Source: JAFDCJ01 sp964527835 | Lineage (GTDB): Bacteria; Desulfobacterota; Desulfobacteria; Desulfobacterales; JAFDCJ01 | Assembly: GCA_964527835.1 (NCBI GenBank) | Contig: CAZGNV010000024.1 | Location: 1 to 64,000, forward strand | Direction of reading: 5' to 3' | Length of the DNA stretch: 64,000 nt | In this document: in pieces, positions 25,094-34,134 of the stretch | Layout: every line of letters begins with the position of its first letter | Numbering within the stretch: the first letter of the stretch is position 1 | Translations under genes and position numbers: made by a program | The notes under the pieces: model-generated | What the model saw: only the letters and a program-made list of their open reading frames with translations | Told to the model about the DNA's origin: nothing | Databases searched by the model: none

Positions 25094-26515
25094 ATGAAAT
25101 ATATTAAAAAAACAGCTGCCATGGCGCTGCTGGGGTTGATTGTCGCCGCCATTTTCTGCCCGCCGCAGGCTTTGAGCATCACGGTCGCCGAAGAAGAGGA
25201 AATGTCGCGCAAGATGATGAACATCATCTACCAGCAGTTTGACCTCATCGATGACCCGGAGATTGTCGGCTATGTCAATAAAGTGGGCCGACGGATTCTG
25301 GCCACCCTGCCGCCGCAGCCGTTCGAATACCATTTTTACGTGATCCGGCAGGAGGTTTATAATGCCTTTGCCACACCGGCCGGCCACATTTTTATATACA
25401 GCGGTCTGATCGAGGCCATGGATGAAGAAGAGGAGCTGGCGGGAATCCTGGGCCATGAAATCGCCCACGTATACTGCCGCCACATTTCCCAGAAGATCGA
25501 GCGCTCCAAAAAAATCGGCATGGCCACCCTGGCCGGCATGGCCGCCGGCATTCTGGTGGGCGTGGGCGGCGGCAGCCCGGAGGCGGCCGCGGCCATCACC
25601 CAGGGCTCAGCGGCCGCCGGGCAGTCCGCGCAGCTGGCCTTCAGCCGCAGCGATGAAACGCAGGCGGATCAATTCGGACTTAAATTCATCACCCAGGCGG
25701 GTTACAGCGCCAGCGGACTGCTGAAAATATTAAAAAAAATTCGCAGTAAAACCTGGTTCGGCACCAATCAGGTCCCCTCCTACCTGATGACCCACCCGGC
25801 GGTGGAAGATCGCATTGCCTACATCCAATCATGGCTGGCAACTTACAACAGCACCCACAAGCCGATCCCCCTGGTAAACCAGGAAAACTTCCAACGGATC
25901 CATACCCAGCTGGAAACCCGCTATGGCAACGAGCAGTCGGTTTTCAGCAAACTGGAGGCCGAAGTGGCCCGAAACCCGGAAGATCCCATGGCGCATTACC
26001 GCTACGGGCTGATTTTGGCCCGGGAGGGGCGGCGGCAGGAGGCCATCGAACAGCTGCGGATCACCCTGACCAGAAAAGCCTTTGATCCTTACGTCTTGAA
26101 AGATCTCGGGCGCATTTATTTTTTAGACGGTCAGTACCAGAATGCATTGAAAACCCTGGAAAATGTGCGCACCATGATTCCCGAGGATCCTGAATGCCTT
26201 TTTTACCTGGGACGCGCCCACCTGGAGCTGGGGGATTTTCAGCAAGCCGCAGTGTTGCTGACCAAGGTTAGCCGGCAGTTTCCCGGGTTTGCTCCGGCCT
26301 ATTATTTTCTCGGGCAAAGCCTGGCCAAACTGGGCAAACTGGGCGATGCTCACTTTTATCTGGGGCTTTTTTATGTCAAAAAGCGAGATATGAAAACCGC
26401 CCGGGTGCAGCTGGAACAGGCTTTAAAGTACAGTCTGGACGGCGACAAACGCCGGGATGCCGAAAAAATGCTGGCCAGAATCAAAGGGGAAAAGCCAAAG
26501 GGCAATGGGGGGTAA
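25094..26515 (+). CDS. BepA-like M48 metalloprotease with TPR repeats
   Basis: A 473-residue exported protein; the ATG at 25094 puts the signal peptide (KKTAAMALLGLIVAAIFCPP) at the N-terminus, unlike the earlier frame start. The zinc site HEIAH is in GILGHEIAHVYCRH, and the third ligand region is SDETQADQFGLKFI. After about residue 280 the protein consists of tetratricopeptide repeats (AHYRYGLILAREGRRQEAIEQ, CLFYLGRAHLELGDFQQA and others). This layout is that of BepA/YfgC, a periplasmic protease-chaperone for outer-membrane proteins such as LptD. It is divergent from parA and convergent with the EF-G gene. Confidence 0.9.
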   Translation: MKYIKKTAAMALLGLIVAAIFCPPQALSITVAEEEEMSRKMMNIIYQQFDLIDDPEIVGYVNKVGRRILATLPPQPFEYHFYVIRQEVYNAFATPAGHIFIYSGLIEAMDEEEELAGILGHEIAHVYCRHISQKIERSKKIGMATLAGMAAGILVGVGGGSPEAAAAITQGSAAAGQSAQLAFSRSDETQADQFGLKFITQAGYSASGLLKILKKIRSKTWFGTNQVPSYLMTHPAVEDRIAYIQSWLATYNSTHKPIPLVNQENFQRIHTQLETRYGNEQSVFSKLEAEVARNPEDPMAHYRYGLILAREGRRQEAIEQLRITLTRKAFDPYVLKDLGRIYFLDGQYQNALKTLENVRTMIPEDPECLFYLGRAHLELGDFQQAAVLLTKVSRQFPGFAPAYYFLGQSLAKLGKLGDAHFYLGLFYVKKRDMKTARVQLEQALKYSLDGDKRRDAEKMLARIKGEKPKGNGG

Positions 26516-26534
26516 CGGCTGAAACAGAAAACCC

Positions 26535-28568
26535 TTAGCTGCGGTCGAAATGGGAAAACTGCATCGTAAACGTCCCGCGCCCTTGGGTGGCCGAGCGCAG
26601 GGAGGTCGAGTAGCCGAACATGCGCGACAGGGGCACCGTGGCTTTGATGACCTGGGAGCCCTTTTTGTGGTCAATGGATTCGATCTTGCCGCCGCGTGCA
26701 TTCAGGTCCCCGATTACCTCTCCCGTAAATGCCTCCGGGACGAACACTTCCACATCCATAATGGGCTCCAGCAAAAAGGGACCGGCCTTTGTCAGGGCTT
26801 GCTTGCAGGCCATGGAGGCGCTGACAGTGTAGGCCAGCTCGGTGCTCACAGACTCTTTTTGCAGGGCATCGGTCAGCCTGATTTCAACATCCACCACCGG
26901 ATAGCCCATCAAGGGGCCGCTTTCCAGTGATTCGACGGCTCCCTTGCGGGCGGCGTCCAAAAACACCTGGGGCAGCTTTTCGGGCGCAATTTCAACCTTG
27001 CAACGGTTTCCAGTTCCCCGGGGCAGCGGCACCAGGCTGAGGGTGACCTGACCGTATTGACGCTGTCCGGCGATTTCCTTGTCAAATTCGGCCGATGCCT
27101 GGGCCGGTTCAGCGACGGTTTCGCGATACACCACCTGGGGCTTGCCGACGTTGACATTGGTGTTGAACTCCCGCTGCATGCGGCTGGTAATGATTTCCAG
27201 GTGGAGCTCGCCCATCCCCGAAAGGATCGTCTGGCCGGTGTCTTCATCCTTGCGTACCCGCAAGGTCGGGTCCTCGGCCATGAATTTTGCCAGGACCTCG
27301 TCCATTTTTTCCTGGTCCGCATGGGTTTTGGGTTCCACAGCCACTGAGATCACAGGTTCATAGCTCTCTATTTTTTCCAGTAAAACGGGATGTTGGGCGG
27401 TACACAGGGTTTCGCCGGTGGAAGAATCCTTCAATCCGACAACCCCGACAATGCTGCCCGCACCCACCGAATCCACGCGTTCGCGCTTGTTGGCATGCAT
27501 GCGCAGGATGCGGGCCAGCTTTTCCTTTTTATCCAGCAGCGGGTTGTAGACTTCAGCCCCGGCTTTCATGGTTCCGCTGTAAACCCGCACATAGGAAAGT
27601 TTGCGGCCGTCGATCATGGCCACCTTGAAAATCAGGGCCGCCAGTGGTGCGGCGTCCGTGGGTTTGCATTCGATGATTTGACCGGTTTTAGGATGGGTGC
27701 CCTTGATGGGGGGGATGTCCACCGGGCTTGGGAGCAATGCGGCAATGGCATCGAGCAGGGGCTGAATCCCCTTGTTGCGCAAGGCCGAGCCGCACAACAC
27801 CGGCACCAGTTCCAGGTCAATGGTGGCCTTGCGGATGGCCGCCAGGATTTTTTCCGTCTCGATGGGAAGCTCAGTCAGGTAGGCTTCCATGATTTCATCA
27901 TCGTACTCGGCGGCAGCTTCGACGATTTTTTCCCGGTACGCTTCGGCCTGCTGCCGGTATTGCTCGGCAATATCCGTGGCGTGAAAAGTCGCCCCCAGGG
28001 TGTCCTCTTCCCAGTGGATCTGCTGCATTCGAAGCAGGTCGATGACGGCGGAAAAATCTTCCCCCTCCCCGACGGGCAGTTGCATGATGAGCGCATTGGC
28101 GTTGAGCCGTTCCTTCATCATTTCGACGGCGCCTAAAAAGTCGGCGCCAATGCGGTCCATCTTGTTGATAAAGGCAATTTTGGGCACGCCGTACTTGTCA
28201 GCCTGACGCCAGACGGTTTCAGACTGCGGTTCCACGCCTTCAACGGCACTGAAGACGCCCACGGCCCCGTCAAGCACCCGCAGGCTGCGTTCCACCTCGA
28301 TGGTGAAGTCGACATGACCCGGCGTGTCGATAATGTGGATTTCGGTGTTTTCCCAGCGGCAGGTGGTGACCGCCGAGGTGATCGTAATGCCGCGCTCCTG
28401 CTCATCGGGCATCCAATCCATGACGGCCTCACCGTCATGAACCTCCCCGATTTTATGGGAGCGGCCGGTGTAGTACAGGATACGCTCCGTGACGGTGGTT
28501 TTGCCGGCATCAATATGGGCAATAATACCGATGTTCCTGATCTGTCCGATTTTAGTTTGACGGGTCAT
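26535..28568 (-). CDS. Elongation factor G (probable paralogue)
   Basis: A 677-residue translational GTPase. G1 AHIDAGKTT, G2 RGITITSA, G3 DTPGHVDF and G4 NKMDR are all intact, and domains II-V follow at normal length (domain IV contains the RETV and KEIAGQ region; domain V carries PLSRMFGYSTSLRSATQGRGTF). It promotes tRNA translocation or ribosome recycling. It is not in a str operon (no rpsL, rpsG or tuf beside it) but is coupled by ATGA to a GerMN protein gene, so it may be the second EF-G many Desulfobacterota carry. Whether it replaces or supplements the main EF-G cannot be told here. Confidence 0.9.
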   Translation of the reverse strand: MTRQTKIGQIRNIGIIAHIDAGKTTVTERILYYTGRSHKIGEVHDGEAVMDWMPDEQERGITITSAVTTCRWENTEIHIIDTPGHVDFTIEVERSLRVLDGAVGVFSAVEGVEPQSETVWRQADKYGVPKIAFINKMDRIGADFLGAVEMMKERLNANALIMQLPVGEGEDFSAVIDLLRMQQIHWEEDTLGATFHATDIAEQYRQQAEAYREKIVEAAAEYDDEIMEAYLTELPIETEKILAAIRKATIDLELVPVLCGSALRNKGIQPLLDAIAALLPSPVDIPPIKGTHPKTGQIIECKPTDAAPLAALIFKVAMIDGRKLSYVRVYSGTMKAGAEVYNPLLDKKEKLARILRMHANKRERVDSVGAGSIVGVVGLKDSSTGETLCTAQHPVLLEKIESYEPVISVAVEPKTHADQEKMDEVLAKFMAEDPTLRVRKDEDTGQTILSGMGELHLEIITSRMQREFNTNVNVGKPQVVYRETVAEPAQASAEFDKEIAGQRQYGQVTLSLVPLPRGTGNRCKVEIAPEKLPQVFLDAARKGAVESLESGPLMGYPVVDVEIRLTDALQKESVSTELAYTVSASMACKQALTKAGPFLLEPIMDVEVFVPEAFTGEVIGDLNARGGKIESIDHKKGSQVIKATVPLSRMFGYSTSLRSATQGRGTFTMQFSHFDRS

Positions 28569-29131
28569 CGTATCAGCAGCATGTTGGCGGCAACTGGGAG
28601 CCGAAGATCGATATGTCCGGCCAGCGTCGGTGCTTCGGCGCCGTTGATCAGCAGCTTCACCGTTTTGATTTGGGCAATATTTAAAACCAGTGAATTGACC
28701 ACCGAATAGATGGTCAACAGTTCAGAATGACATCCGCCGGGGTGCTTTTGGCGCACAGTCGCCGACAGGTCGACAAAACAGCGGCCATCGGCCAGAACAT
28801 AGACGGCACGCAGTTTTGTGCCCACGGGGATGGTTCTCACAAGATTTTTCTGAGGGCCTTCAATCAACGCCTTTACAATGGCGGCGGCAAAAGCGGTTGG
28901 ATCCGGCCCAGGGAATATTTTGCGCTGTTCGGCCGTTAAAAATGCATTGCTGTCGTCGGCAAAGTAAAGGTGCACGGCGGAAGTCGCCGCCGTTGCAGTC
29001 TGGTCGGCGGCACCATTGCTGGAGCCCGATGCGGCCCAGTGGGTCTGGGGGGCCGTCAGCACCAGGGCCAGCGCCCATCCGATTTTCAGCAACCACGCTT
29101 TTCTAAAAATCATTTGAGAAAGCTTCGACAA
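28565..29131 (-). CDS. GerMN domain exported protein
   Basis: A 188-residue protein with a signal peptide (residues about 1-33, LKIGWALALVLTAPQTHWA) and one GerMN domain: VHLYFADDSNAFL, then ALIEGPQKNLVRTIPVGTKLRAVYVLADGRCFVDLS, a Cys-containing GGCHSELLTIYSVVNSL and KTVKLLINGAE. In spore-formers this domain occurs in germination protein GerM; in Gram-negatives it is found in envelope proteins of unclear role. Its stop overlaps the EF-G start by four bases. A tRNA-Ala gene with its own terminator lies upstream on the same strand. Confidence 0.82.
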   Translation of the reverse strand: MSKLSQMIFRKAWLLKIGWALALVLTAPQTHWAASGSSNGAADQTATAATSAVHLYFADDSNAFLTAEQRKIFPGPDPTAFAAAIVKALIEGPQKNLVRTIPVGTKLRAVYVLADGRCFVDLSATVRQKHPGGCHSELLTIYSVVNSLVLNIAQIKTVKLLINGAEAPTLAGHIDLRLPVAANMLLIR

Positions 29132-29230
29132 AAGGCCTCTCCTTGCGGGCGGTGCGATTAACAGATGTCAGCAGCGACAGGATTTCTAGTCTGATATTAT
29201 TTTACGGCACCTATCATGAAAATCCAATAA

Positions 29231-29260
29231 AAAAAGGCTAGCACGAGACTAACCTTTTTT
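29231..29260 (-). terminator. Terminator of the tRNA-Ala transcript
   Basis: Inverted repeat AAAAAGGCTAG/CTAACCTTTTT with one mismatch and a seven-base loop, giving a U run on the minus strand, eight bases after the tRNA CCA end. Confidence 0.75.
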
Positions 29261-29267
29261 GTTTGCT

Positions 29268-29343
29268 TGGTGGAGCTGAGGGGGATCGAACCCCTGACCT
29301 CATGACTGCCAGTCATGCGCTCTCCCAGCTGAGCTACAGCCCC
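29268..29343 (-). tRNA. tRNA-Ala (anticodon GGC)
   Basis: A 76-nt tRNA including an encoded CCA. Acceptor stem GGGGCTG/CAGCTCC with one G-T pair, discriminator A, D arm with GTAGCTCAGCTGGGAGAGC, anticodon stem CATGA/TCATG with loop CTGGCAG and thus anticodon GGC, T arm GGGGTTCGATCCCC. It reads GCC (and GCU) codons. It is solitary, with its own terminator just downstream. Confidence 0.96.
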
Positions 29344-29471
29344 GTTGCAGGAAATGACAGTTACCAAATGCGCTGCCGGGTGTCAACAGTTATTTCGTCG
29401 CGCAAGATATCTGGCGCCGTGCAAAATAGAGCGACCGGTTGCCGCTGCCGGGTTTTTTCGCCGGCTGGCTG

Positions 29472-29500
29472 TTGACAAAAGTCCGGTTAGAAAATATTAT
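29472..29500 (+). promoter_or_regulatory. Sigma-70-type promoter
   Basis: TTGACA (29472-29477), 17-bp spacer, TATTAT (29495-29500). Nearly consensus. It points at the zinc-ribbon gene at 29593 and the PpiD-like gene behind it. Confidence 0.8.
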
Positions 29501-29592
29501 TCCTTGATGATATTATAAAAGTCATTTTCGAGCGACATTCAAAATTGACTTTTTGCGATTGGGTCAAAGTTTGCAGGAGGAAAATAAAGCAG

Positions 29593-29841
29593 ATGGAACC
29601 GAAAAACATCCGGTATGCCCGGCAGGCCGTTTCGCGGGCTGCAGGTACTCCCGGCGACTACCGAGACTTTGATGCCACCGAGCTTTATTGTCCGCGCTGC
29701 AAGCAGGCGGTTGCGGTTCGCAAACGACTGCTGCTGGTGTTGCCCGACGGCGATAAGTATGAATACCTGTGCAGCTTCTGTTCGGCAACGGTGGGGACCA
29801 AAATCGATCGGCAGGCAAACAACGCTTCTTTGATTATCTGA
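29593..29841 (+). CDS. Small zinc-ribbon protein of unknown function
   Basis: An 82-residue soluble protein. I take the ATG at 29593 because AGGAGG lies 12 bases upstream; the longer frame from 29545 has no such signal. Two CxxC pairs (ELYCPRCKQ near residue 34 and YLCSFCSA near 61), about 25 residues apart, form a probable zinc ribbon separated by a beta-hairpin (VRKRLLLVLPDGDKYEY). I do not recognise the family. It lies 70 bases before the PpiD-like gene and shares its promoter. Confidence 0.6.
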   Translation: MEPKNIRYARQAVSRAAGTPGDYRDFDATELYCPRCKQAVAVRKRLLLVLPDGDKYEYLCSFCSATVGTKIDRQANNASLII

Positions 29842-29910
29842 TGGCTATTTTACCGGCCATTGGGCATCGGGCGGATCCCCCGGTGCGACGACGGTTTAGA
29901 AAGGAATCAC

Positions 29911-31812
29911 ATGCTCAGTTTAATGCGCAAACATGCAACCTCCTGGTTGATCAAACTTATCCTGGGGGCCATTGTCATTGTGTTCGTGCTGTGGGGAGTC
30001 GGCAGCTGGACCTCCCAGCGATCAGGACGGGTGGCCACCGTTAATGGCGAGGGGATTACCCTCGACGAATATCGCACGACCTATAAACGCCTGATTGACC
30101 AGGTGCGGCGCAATTTCGGCAACAATTTAAATGACGAGCTGATTGAAAGCCTGCAGCTGTCGAAAAAGGCCCTCGACCAGCTGGTGGACAGAAAGCTGCT
30201 GCTGCAGGCAGCCGAAAAGCTGGACCTGCGGGTGTCCGACGAAGAACTTGCACGCTCCATCAGAGACATCAGTGCTTTTCAGGAAGCCGGGGTGTTCAAC
30301 AGCCGGCGGTATCAGATCCTTTTGGGACGCAACAACCTGACGCCGGAAGACTTCGAGGCCAGCCAGAGAGACTTGCTGCTGATTGAAAAACTCAACAATT
30401 TGATTACCGCCGGTGTAAAAGTGTCGGATGCCGAAGCGCTGCAGTGGTATAAGTGGAACAACGCCAGTGTCGATTTGCAATTTGTTTTGTTTGCAGCCGA
30501 CCGATATAAAAACGTGAGCGTTTCAAAGCAGGAGGTGGAAGAGTATTTTAACGCCCATAAAGAAAACTACAAAACCGAACCGAAAATCAAAGTGCGCTAC
30601 CTGAAGTTTGATCCGCAAAAATATGTTGCCGCAGTGGAGGTTGCGGACGATGAAATCCGCGATTACTATGATGATCACCCGGATGAATTTGAAACCCCCA
30701 AAACCGTCGAGGCGCGCCACATATTAATCAAGGTTAAGCGGGATGCCGATCCTGAAAAGGTGGCTGAGGCTCGGGCCCGCATTGAGAAAATTCTGAAAAT
30801 GGCCCGCGACGGTCAGGATTTTGCCAAGCTGGCAAAAAAATTCTCGGAAGGTCCGAGCAAGGACAAGGGAGGGTACCTGGGAACATTCAGGCGCGAAACC
30901 ATGGTGCAGCCTTTTGCGGACAAGGCCTTTGCCATGCAAGCCGGTGAAATCAGCGAGCCGGTGCGCACGGATTTCGGCTGGCACATCATCAAGGTTGAAA
31001 AAATAAACCCGGCTGCCAAAAAATCCCTGGCCGACGCGCGCGATGGCATTCGCAAAAAACTGGCGGACAGAGCCGCCAAAGCCCGGGCCTATGATGCCGC
31101 CGAGTCCGCCTACGATGCAAATTTTGAGGGTGAGGACCTCAAATCCATTGCCGGGCAGCAAGGACTGGCCATGCACACAACGGAGTTTTTCTCCCGCCGC
31201 AAACCGCCCGGGGGCATTCCGCAGACGGCCGATTTTGCCAAAAGCGCTTTCGGCCTTCCCGAAGGCGAAATCAGTGAGGTCCAGGATTTCGGTGACGGCT
31301 ATTACCTGCTGCAAGTCATTGAAAAACAGCCGGCGCGCATCCCCGAACTGAAAACCGTTGCCGACAGGGTCAAAGCGGACCTGATCAACGAGAAGAAGAA
31401 CCAGCAGGCGAAGATGGATGCCCAAGCCCTGCTGGAGGCCATCAAAGGAGGCGCGGCATTTGAAACGGCCGCCAAGAAATTCGGCCTGACACCCAAAACC
31501 ACCGGTTTGTTTAAGCGCCGGGAAGCGATTCCCGGCATCGGCTACGAACCTGAAATATCGCGGGCGGCCTTCGAGCTTTCGGATCAAAATCCATTGCCGG
31601 AGCAAGTTTTCAAGGGACGCAAGGGCTATTACGTGATTCAGTTCAGGGCACGCCAGGCGCCTGCCACCGATGCATTCGCCAAAGAAAAGAAGAATATCGT
31701 CGCCAGGCTGCTGCAGCAAAAACAGGTAAGCGCAATGGACGCCTGGCTCAAGCAGATGCGAAGTCGCAGTGAAATCGTCATCGAAGAGGATTTCGTAAAA
31801 AAAGCAGGATAA
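29911..31812 (+). CDS. PpiD-like periplasmic folding chaperone (SurA-N and parvulin domains)
   Basis: A 633-residue membrane-anchored chaperone. I choose the ATG at 29911 because AAGGAA precedes it and the anchor (WLIKLILGAIVIVFVLWGVG, residues about 10-29) then sits at the N-terminus, as in PpiD. A SurA-N-type helical region follows (about 35-170), and a parvulin-type PPIase domain starts near residue 270 (VEARHILIKV, GPSKDKGGYLGTF, FGWHIIKVE). A second degenerate parvulin-like repeat lies near 400-500 (FGLPEGEISEVQDFGDGYYLLQV). It assists folding of exported proteins at the Sec translocon exit. Confidence 0.88.
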   Translation: MLSLMRKHATSWLIKLILGAIVIVFVLWGVGSWTSQRSGRVATVNGEGITLDEYRTTYKRLIDQVRRNFGNNLNDELIESLQLSKKALDQLVDRKLLLQAAEKLDLRVSDEELARSIRDISAFQEAGVFNSRRYQILLGRNNLTPEDFEASQRDLLLIEKLNNLITAGVKVSDAEALQWYKWNNASVDLQFVLFAADRYKNVSVSKQEVEEYFNAHKENYKTEPKIKVRYLKFDPQKYVAAVEVADDEIRDYYDDHPDEFETPKTVEARHILIKVKRDADPEKVAEARARIEKILKMARDGQDFAKLAKKFSEGPSKDKGGYLGTFRRETMVQPFADKAFAMQAGEISEPVRTDFGWHIIKVEKINPAAKKSLADARDGIRKKLADRAAKARAYDAAESAYDANFEGEDLKSIAGQQGLAMHTTEFFSRRKPPGGIPQTADFAKSAFGLPEGEISEVQDFGDGYYLLQVIEKQPARIPELKTVADRVKADLINEKKNQQAKMDAQALLEAIKGGAAFETAAKKFGLTPKTTGLFKRREAIPGIGYEPEISRAAFELSDQNPLPEQVFKGRKGYYVIQFRARQAPATDAFAKEKKNIVARLLQQKQVSAMDAWLKQMRSRSEIVIEEDFVKKAG

Positions 31813-31918
31813 ATTCAACAGTGGATGCGGATTTTATTATTCTTTTCCACCAGCATACCCTGTTGCGCGTGGCACTGCGGGCAGTTGCATTGCCTGGATT
31901 ATCCGTTGCGGAGGCTCC

Positions 31919-32167
31919 ATGGTTGACTCTGACAGAGCAAATTCCGGTCGGCAATCACCCACAACGCACATGACCAAAAAATGTCCGGAATGCTATGCTT
32001 ACATGCCACTGGAAGCCAGGACATGCCCGGCCTGCAAGAGAAAAATCGGCGAGGTGGATGCGCTGGGCTTTGCAAAAAAACCGTTTGACTGGCAGGGGTA
32101 TCTGATTGCCGCAGTTTGCATCGCCGCATTTGTCGTTTTTATGTGGTGGGGATTTTTCCGGGAGTAA
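31919..32167 (+). CDS. Zinc-ribbon membrane protein, small
   Basis: An 82-residue protein with an N-terminal zinc ribbon (KKCPECYAYMP and RTCPACKRKIG) and one C-terminal transmembrane segment (YLIAAVCIAAFVVFMWWGFF). The start at 31919 has GGAGG five bases upstream; an internal ATG at 31970 lacks a ribosome site. The ribbon would face the cytoplasm. Small proteins of this shape recur in Desulfobacterota, but no function is known to me. It lies convergent to the DUF47 gene. Confidence 0.62.
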   Translation: MVDSDRANSGRQSPTTHMTKKCPECYAYMPLEARTCPACKRKIGEVDALGFAKKPFDWQGYLIAAVCIAAFVVFMWWGFFRE

Positions 32168-32206
32168 ACTGCCGGCGCTTCCTTTCGCTGGTATTTATAA
32201 AATCCC

Positions 32207-32875
32207 TTATTTCGCCAGCATGGCCCGCATCATGTCACCGGCATTTTCAGCGTGGTCCGCGATGGAGCCGATGGTTTCGGCAAGCCGGATCATGTGAAAA
32301 ACAGTGACCGCATCGATGCCCATGTTCATCACCTTGGCTTTGATCGCATCCTCTACTTTGTCCGCCTCGTGTTCCAGCTGGCGCAGGGCATGAATCCTGT
32401 CCTTGACCATGCGACGTTGTTTTTCGGAAAAGTTTTTAAAATACGTTCTTGCCTCTGAAACCATTTTGCACATTTCTTCCAGCGGGTCCAGGATGGCATC
32501 CACCAGCAGGAAAAAATCCTTGTGCAGTGCTTCCGGGATGCCGGGCTCAGACCGATATGAGATCCAGTCCAGGGCTTCTTCAACCGCATCCAATACCTTG
32601 TCCTGTTCGTGCAGGTAGCGAAACAACTCGAATTTATCCACCGGCAGCAGGGTTCCTTTTGGCAGATGCCCACGGATTCTCCGTTTAACGGCGTCGGCCT
32701 CACTTTCGAGCCGGTCGACCTCGGCCCTTAATTCCTCAAAGGTCTGGCATTGATCGGTGATGTGGCACTCAATGGCCTGCTGGAAGGCCCAGGCACACTC
32801 CTTGACTTTTTCCGCATGCTCGAGCAGCCCCTCAAACGGAGAAGTCAGAAACAATGAAATAAATGGTATGCGCAT
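32207..32875 (-). CDS. DUF47/TIGR00153 phosphate-transport accessory protein (PhoU-like)
   Basis: A 222-residue all-helical protein; the start at 32875 (MRIPFISLF) has an AGGGGG site. PhoU-like features: FEGLLEHAEKVKECAWAF at the start, RLESEADAVKRRIRGHLPKG with repeated acidic and basic heptads, a central HEQDKVLDAVEEALDWISYRSEP, and a C-terminal LEHEADKVEDAIK repeat. This family is typically encoded next to PiT phosphate transporters and probably gates them or senses metal or phosphate. It follows the PiT gene 20 bases downstream, as one operon. Confidence 0.88.
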   Translation of the reverse strand: MRIPFISLFLTSPFEGLLEHAEKVKECAWAFQQAIECHITDQCQTFEELRAEVDRLESEADAVKRRIRGHLPKGTLLPVDKFELFRYLHEQDKVLDAVEEALDWISYRSEPGIPEALHKDFFLLVDAILDPLEEMCKMVSEARTYFKNFSEKQRRMVKDRIHALRQLEHEADKVEDAIKAKVMNMGIDAVTVFHMIRLAETIGSIADHAENAGDMMRAMLAK

Positions 32876-32895
32876 AATACCCCCTTTTATCTGCT

Positions 32896-34122
32896 TTATA
32901 TAACCAACTGCAGCACCTTGAATATCAGCATGCTGGTGATTGCCGCGGCCGGAACCGTCAGCACCCAGTAGACCATGATCTGAAAGACGATGGCAAAATT
33001 GACGGCTTCGATGCCGCCGGCCAGACCAACGCCCAGCACACCGCCCACGGCGGCATGGGTGGTGGAAACCGGCAAGCCGAGTTTGGATGCCACCAGCACC
33101 GTGGAGGCGGCGGCAAAATCGACGCAAAAACCACGGGTGTTCGTCAGGGTGGTGATCTTGGTGCCGATGGTTTCCATCACCCGGTGGCCGGCCATGGCAA
33201 TGCCGCAGGCGATGCCGATGCCGCCGAACAGCAGCAGAAAAATCGGCACCGGAACCGTGGCGCCGACGCTGCCGGTTTTGACCAGAAAATAGATGACCGC
33301 CAGCGGCCCGATGGCATTGGCCACGTCATTGGCTCCCTGGGCCAGGGCCACGTAACAGGAAGTGCCGATCTGGATGCGGCGGAAAACCTCCTCGGTGGCG
33401 TTGTCCGTTTCGCTGTGAACAAAACGACGCAGCAGGGCCTTTCCGGCATAGCCCGCCAATATCCCCGCAACACAGGCAATCAGCAGCGCGGCCGGGGTTG
33501 CAACGGTCAGCTTCTTGCCCAGCGGCGTTTTAAACAGAAACGACAGAACGACGATAAACGCGGCCAGACCGATAAAGACCGGTGACAGCTTCAGGGCCCG
33601 CAAAAAGGCATCCGGTCTGGACGTGATCATTTTGACGATGATTTTAAACATCCCATAGGCGATCAACAGGCTGAACAGCGGCGAGATGATCCAACTCATG
33701 ACCACGGCAGCCAGCTTGGCCCACTGGATGACTGAAAAGCCCCCGGCAACAATGCCAAAGCCGATCATGGCGCCGACAATCGAATGGGTGGTGGAAACCG
33801 GCAGGGATCTCCAGGTGGCAAAACTGACCCACAGGGCAGCGGCCAGCAAGGCCGCCAGCGCACCGATCAGGGCTGTGTGCGGATCGGCCATGACCTGGGT
33901 TGACACGATTCCCTTGCGAATGGTGTTGGTGACATGGGAGCCGACGAAAACAGCGCCGACGACATTCAGGATGCCGGCAATAAATACGGCCTGGCGCACG
34001 GTGATCGCTTTGGCGCCCACTGCTGAAGCCATGGAATTGGCGACATCATTGGCGCCGATGTTCCAGGCCATGTAAAATCCGAAAATATAGCCGACAATCA
34101 GCACGTAGTATTCAGGAGTCAT
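32896..34122 (-). CDS. PiT-family inorganic phosphate transporter
   Basis: A 408-residue membrane protein with two homologous halves, each holding the PiT signature: WNIGANDVANSMASAVGAKAIT (residues about 20-41) and ALAQGANDVANAIGPLAVI (second half). It also has the SLPVSTTHSIVGAMIGFG and GLPVSTTHAAVGGVLGVG repeats. It couples phosphate (as metal phosphate) uptake to cation entry across the inner membrane. It is cotranscribed with the DUF47 gene. Confidence 0.93.
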   Translation of the reverse strand: MTPEYYVLIVGYIFGFYMAWNIGANDVANSMASAVGAKAITVRQAVFIAGILNVVGAVFVGSHVTNTIRKGIVSTQVMADPHTALIGALAALLAAALWVSFATWRSLPVSTTHSIVGAMIGFGIVAGGFSVIQWAKLAAVVMSWIISPLFSLLIAYGMFKIIVKMITSRPDAFLRALKLSPVFIGLAAFIVVLSFLFKTPLGKKLTVATPAALLIACVAGILAGYAGKALLRRFVHSETDNATEEVFRRIQIGTSCYVALAQGANDVANAIGPLAVIYFLVKTGSVGATVPVPIFLLLFGGIGIACGIAMAGHRVMETIGTKITTLTNTRGFCVDFAAASTVLVASKLGLPVSTTHAAVGGVLGVGLAGGIEAVNFAIVFQIMVYWVLTVPAAAITSMLIFKVLQLVI

Positions 34123-34134
34123 AGCAAACAGATT

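Noticed and set aside
22300..25100. parS site near parAB
   Set aside because: No TGTTTCACGTGAAACA-like palindrome could be seen in or around the genes.
27390..28136. 248-codon plus-strand ORF inside the EF-G gene
   Set aside because: Mirror frame of a highly conserved gene with G+C-rich third positions; no start signal or domain.
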